Source of the DNA: Eutreptiella sp. 'Long Island Sound 2002'
Taxonomy: Eukaryota > Euglenozoa > Euglenophyceae > Eutreptiales > Eutreptiaceae
DNA length: 64,000 nt
Reading direction: 5' to 3'
Assembly: GCA_964036045.1 (NCBI GenBank)
Contig: OZ038386.1
Span: 13,741,613 to 13,805,612, forward strand
A program made the translations under genes and the position numbers. The notes beneath the pieces were generated by a model, which saw only the letters and a list, made by a program, of their open reading frames with translations, was not told where the DNA came from and did no database searches. This document shows, one piece after another, positions 24,601 to 30,600 of this stretch (positions are counted from its first letter, which is position 1; each line of letters opens with the position of its first letter).

Positions 24601-27600
24601 ACACTGATACCGAAAGTTAAGTTGAAGCAGCACCAGAAAAAAAGTGGCTCGCTAAACCTATTGACAAAATTCCTTGCGCGCCCCTTAATTGGAAGGGTCC
24701 GAGGAATGCCGCCCCTACCTAATGGCAGAAGTCACTCAGAAATCTTGACGGACCAAAGAAAAACAAGTAAGGGCGGTCAGATTTGAGCTCTGGAAAAGCT
24801 ACCAGTCACCCGAGTCCAAATGAGGGTGGCGAGGGGCTCTGAAAAATGGGCTCGCATCTGCCCTTCGCAAGGAAAACTTCCCCTTGCCCTGGGAGTGCAC
24901 ACGAACCCTGGTGTTCTGGGATCCTTGCAAAACTCGAACCCTCAAATGACGTTGGATATCTTATCAAAAACTTGCACTGTGCCCCCACAGCATGGAGAAG
25001 ACTTTCAGGGCCTGTGAAGACGTTCTATCAGCATATGCGACCAAGGATTCTGACATCAACAAGCGGATTAGCAATTGCAAAGCGAAGATAAAGGTGTGTA
25101 GGTTCCTCCTGCTGCAAAATCGCGACGCACATGATGTCTAGATTCACAGTGTGCTGATGCACGCCTTTTACAGTTTTTATTTCCTTACAACAACCGTCAA
25201 CTCCGTGTCTTCTCTTTCTGGTTGATTGCAGCCTCACACCAGCTGGATATAACACCCTCTTGTAGTCGTGTCATTCCATGTCATCCTGACCAGCATAGTT
25301 TCTGGCATCTCCGTTTCCGCTGTTGTGTTGTACTTGTATGCTATGTTTGGATTGTGTTGTGTTGTGTTTCGTTGTGTTGTGTTGGTTTGTGTTGTTGTAT
25401 TGTGTTGCGTTGCGCCGTACTGTGTTGCATCGTGTTGTGTTGTGTCGTGTTGTGTTTTTGCAGTGATGTGTTATGTTGCGTTGTGTTGTGTTCACCCCTT
25501 TAGTCGGTAAGAGTGGTAAGGGGGCATGCATGCACCCATTTTTACGTGCGATGATGTGTGTGTACAGACTTTGCAGGAAGAGGCCGCTACAAACCGCAAG
25601 CAGCAAGAGGCAGTGATTGCGGAATCCGAGGAAAAGCTTCACAATATCGGGGAAGAAGTGCGGAAGAAGGCCATGGAACTGACCGAGCCAAGTAATAACT
25701 TAGACGCTTTTATGCGGAAGGTGGAGGCGATGGTGTTGCAGGTGTGCAAAAAGGGTCGACATGGGGTGAACGCCACATGTATGTAGGTGAAGGGTGACTT
25801 AGAAGACTTCAACGGAGAGGATGTAGAACAGATTGGGGGGCAGAAGGCATTGAAAGTGTGAGTGAGCAGTGTGTAGGCACTCCAGGCAAATAAGGTAGAA
25901 ACGGGCTTCGCTCCCCCCCCCCCCCCCACGTTGCTGGTTGTGGTGAGCACCTCCCAGCCTGGGATCTTCATGATGACCGCATACCGGGCACTGATCAGGC
26001 CGTCAGGGGAGGACGCCATGGGCAGAAGTTGCATTCTGGATTCCCAGCCAGGAAGGTGGATGCCCGCGGCAGAGCGGATGCCCGCAGTAGTACGGATGCC
26101 TGCTTGTCATAAGCAGAAGGTTCAAAGGCGAGAGGCCAATAGGCGCCGCCACAGGCTAACAGAGCCAACCACCAAGGCCCCCCCCCCCCCGAAGCCCACC
26201 CAGGGTTCTTCTAGGCCTTGGCCCTGCATGTTCCTCGGGGAACACGGGGGTTCCCAGGGCCGCACCAGGGAACACTCCTCACAAGAAAAACCAACAACAA
26301 AAATAAACAGAACTGCAAGCAAAATTATAGGGGTGGTCGGGACGTGTGGGTTATGAAGGTGTGGCCCACCCCTGAGGCTACAGCAAGACAGGGAAGGGGC
26401 TTGAGAACAGAGCCACATACCCACCACCTCATAATCTATCAGAAGATAAGACATTCTCCTGTTCCTCCAAGGTACCTGCAGATGTGTAATCTGTGTGATG
26501 CACAAACATTCCATGGCTCCCTGTTGACTGGGGTGCACCCAACGTACTGTTGCCATGGGAGGGTCGCTTCGGGGTGAAATTAGTAGACTTCCAAAGGTTG
26601 AGGTGCGCGTGGGAATGTGAGACGGGGGCCTAGACCATAACGGCAATGTGAAGGGGGGGCCTGGATCACAATGGCAAAGATCCGTAGGTTCATCGTGGTA
26701 TCATGCAATACAATACAATATATCGCCCATCACAAAGGGAGACATAGGTGATGAAGTCACCCCCAGGTGGGCTCGCCAAATGGTGCATTCCTGCCGGTAC
26801 ATTACAAAGGTGAGATGTACCCTGACCTATGGGATCCTTTATGCTCGCTTTGCGGTGTGGCTGGGTGCTGGTGCAACTGCTCTGATTGTTTTCCATGCTT
26901 TTACACCTGAAATTCTCTTTCTCCTCCCTCTCTTTGGGATTCAAGGTCCCAGCATAAGGCATCCGGTATCGTCTTCAGGTGAATCACAATTATGTGATGA
27001 AGGGGCAATTCGATGCGAATGGCTATATGGTGGATGACCTGCGCAACGAGGAATCTGCCAAGCAGCCAGTGATATACGATGTGCGCATCCTGTTTGGGGG
27101 TGACAAGGTGTGTGCCAGGATTCACCGCAGGGGTGGAGAGGGACTGACGGTGGTTGTGGTATACATGCTGGCGGTTGAGGAATTGACGATGGTTGCAGAC
27201 CAAGCGGCGAAGGTTGGGCAGGAAGCACAAACGTGGGGAGCAGGCAACGGTGGTTGGGAGGTGATCGAGGATGGTTTGCAGAGCAAGAAATGGCATGTCG
27301 GTGTAGGTGTCGGGTGCAGGGCAGGACGGTCATGAGGCACCAATTAAGGTCGTCGAGGTCATCGGACTGGCTATTTTCCTGGACCGTGTCCTGCCAATGT
27401 TCAGGAACGCGACAAGCACGTGTCCAAATTCATGGACGAGATCCGCACAGATCTCAGCAATATTTTGGATGACGGATCGTGCATGGTCGGCAGAGAGCTG
27501 ACCAAAATCATGGAGCAGCTGTCCACGTCACAGCGCATGGCTGAGGTTGGCCCTTTCCCTTCGTGTCCAGCAAGGCATAGGAGGATTGTTCAGGGGTTTT

Positions 27601-30600
27601 GGGGCTGCGGACCGTTGCAGGATCGTGGACAATGGTGACAACCTACTGACCGTTGCCAACGCATGATAAGGGCTGTAGAAGGTCGCGGAGCTTTATTGAG
27701 ACATTTTCAGCATTATTCCGGGTTGGTGTGGGCTATTGACGAGTGCAGTGGGATCAATGGCAGTTCGCACTGTCAACCAGACTCTTGTCCCTTTCTGCTT
27801 TCCACAAAGCCTGCCGCACCAATTCGGAACTCCAGCCCCAGCTACATTCGGCACTCCTCCAAAAAAGTGCCTGTCTTTTCTGTTGCAGCTTCAGAAGAAG
27901 AAGCACAGCATTCGCTCGGTGTACATCAGTAAACTTGATTTCAAGCAAGGCGCTGAGGATGACAGGTACATTGGCAATGGGTCGTGGCTTTTGTGTTTGG
28001 GTGGCATTTGGGGGTTCGGATCAAGATTTTCATAACAATCAGGAATTCGTTTGGGGTTGTTCTTTCGGCTGGACAAGATGGATGTGGAGGATGGCCGCGC
28101 TGTCTCCTGCTTTGTAGTGTCTGGTGAAATGAACCACCCCCTGATGGGCCTCCACCCGAACCTATTCACCCTCTGAGGAAAGCAGGCTAGGGGTACCTGC
28201 CCACAACCATGGGACGAGGACGGCATGGGAACAAGTACCCACGATCCTCCCACATGATGGGGGCACATCACGAAAAGGGCCATGTCTCAGTAGCCCCAAC
28301 CAGCTGCCCCCCAGACAAACTCGTGGAAACCGATTTCTCCCAAAAGCAGAAAGCTCCCAATCTCCTGAAAAAGTCTTTGTACCCCCCGTTCGCAAGAGTC
28401 GATGCGCACGCTCCTCCGCCCCTCTTCTACTACCGTGCCAATCCTAACTATTTGCGGAAATGATTAATTCCCGGTCCAACGTGTTGTTTTGCCGCAAAAA
28501 AAAAGAACGCAAAAAAAATATTAATTTTTGGCTTTGTGCCCTTCGCAAAAATGGGTTCCGCAAAAAAAACGCAAAAATAAAAAAAACTTTTGTCTCAATA
28601 CGCTCCGCAAAAATGGGTTCCGCAGAAAAAAATCGCAAAATTTTTTTTTCCCCCTGTTTTAAGTGTTGCCGCAAAATTTTGCTTAAATAAAATTCGAAAC
28701 ACCCAACGCAAACCTTAGGATTCCGCAAATAGTTAGGATTGGCACGGTACCTGCCCCCCGAGGAGTCCGGGCTGTCCACCGCATCCTTCCACGCCCCAAA
28801 TCGAAGCCACCGGTCCAATTGGTGGACCCAGAACCCTCATAAATGGGGCACGCATTCGTGACCAGCATGTTATGAATGATGATTCAGTTGCAATCAGGTG
28901 TGGCGAACAGGCATGGATCCCTGCCAGGGTGTGGACTGCGCTGTTCCAGCGTTTGAAAGAACGATCCCACAACTGTCCCACACCCCCGTACCAAAAAAAT
29001 GTTTCCCCAACGTCTGTGGACAAACAATGTGCACAGTTACTTGAAAACCCAAAACCTGCTGCGTACACCCGGCACACTAATCGGCACACTTACCGGGCTT
29101 TTATGGCAACCCCCCCCCCCCTTCGCATGCTGTCTTCTAATATGGCCCTGACTCAAGCTTCCATCTATTTTTAGAAAACGCTGGGCACCAGCCCCGCATC
29201 GTAGGCCGTTCATGCAGCCCTCACTCCAGCCCCTCGTGTCTGCTGTTGATTACAGTGCAATGACCGTTCGAATGACCAATTGGAAGAAGAGGAGGAAGTT
29301 GCTGCTTCGACTGGCCCCACTGGTGGTGGCGTCCATTGGCCTTGTCAGCCTCCCCATATTTTATATGACCCGTGAAGGCAAAATGCCTGTCATCAGCAAA
29401 GAGGGTATGTGTTTGACGAAGGGAATGGGGTGCAGGATCGGGAGGCGGCGAGGATCGGACTGCGGGGGAGAGTGGGGGAGGATGTGGGCAGGAATTGGGG
29501 GGGATGCCGGCAGGATGCATCGAGGAGGCGCGCCGGCTCAGGGAGATGGGGAAAATGACGGGCTGCAACAGGGAGGATGCAGCGAGGATCCGGGGAGGAG
29601 GTGGGGAAGTTCAGGGAGGATGCAGGAATGACCAGGGGGGTGGCAGGGCGGTGCAGGACGTGAGAAGCAGGGGCTGGGCCGTCAAAGGCGAGACGTGGCT
29701 CCTGACCTTTGGCACAACGGAAAGCAGCGTGTTTTGGGCCTCAGATCGTCATTAGGATGGCTCCTGCAAAGTTCGTTCTACGCAGGCCTGAGCCGTGGAT
29801 TGAAGGAGATCATTCCGTTAGCGGTGGAGAAATGGAGAGAGCGCATTTGGTCGGATTTCAACACGCTTAAAGACCAGCACTTTGAGACGTTGGACAACGA
29901 GATTGCTCAGGTATGGTCTCCAAGTTTGCACAATTTAGTACGCAGTTTCAGGTCAGGCTCGCTGCTCCCCAGTACAGTAAGCAAGTTGACCCAGGTGGTA
30001 GGGTCTGTTGGACCCTGAACGTCACAAAATGGCATCAGCGGTAAAGGAATCTGAATCTAAATGCACATGATACAGCCCAATTCATAATCGGTCCTGCTGG
30101 CGATGAGGGGCAACTCAGAGACAGTCCCAGTCCTCTTCGGTGCATCAGGCCATCAAGCATGAAGAGGAGACCATCACCATGCTGCTGGCCGCCCAGCAGC
30201 AAACGAAGGATCGCAGTGGCCGCTTTGTAACCGTGTTGAAGGGTCTCATGGCAGCCTTTATGGAACCCATCCGTGAATTGCAGGAGATCCATGCCCTCAG
30301 CGTATATGCGGAGAATGCTGCTAAACCTGACCGGGATTTGCTGCCAGGTTCCATCATCGCCCCCTCCACAATGCCCTCCACAATTCAGCCTCCACAAGTC
30401 CAACCCTCTGCAACCCTGTTACAACCGTGTGCAACCCTGGGCATCCTTCGAGCATCCTCCATTGACCCGCTGCAGCCCTCTCCAGCCTTGTCCACCTTTC
30501 CAGTGCCTTTCGCAACCCTCTACATTTGTGTCCACCCTGACCCCCCCCCCCCCTCTTTTCCTGCTTTTCCCTCTCTTTTTGCGACTCTCTTACCAATCTT

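Noticed and set aside
26979-27335. Continuous 118-codon reading past exon 20
   Set aside because: After GGDK the sequence is GT-starting, G-rich intron; the phase-correct continuation is at 27405. A tiny exon at about 27326 was considered but is not needed for phase.
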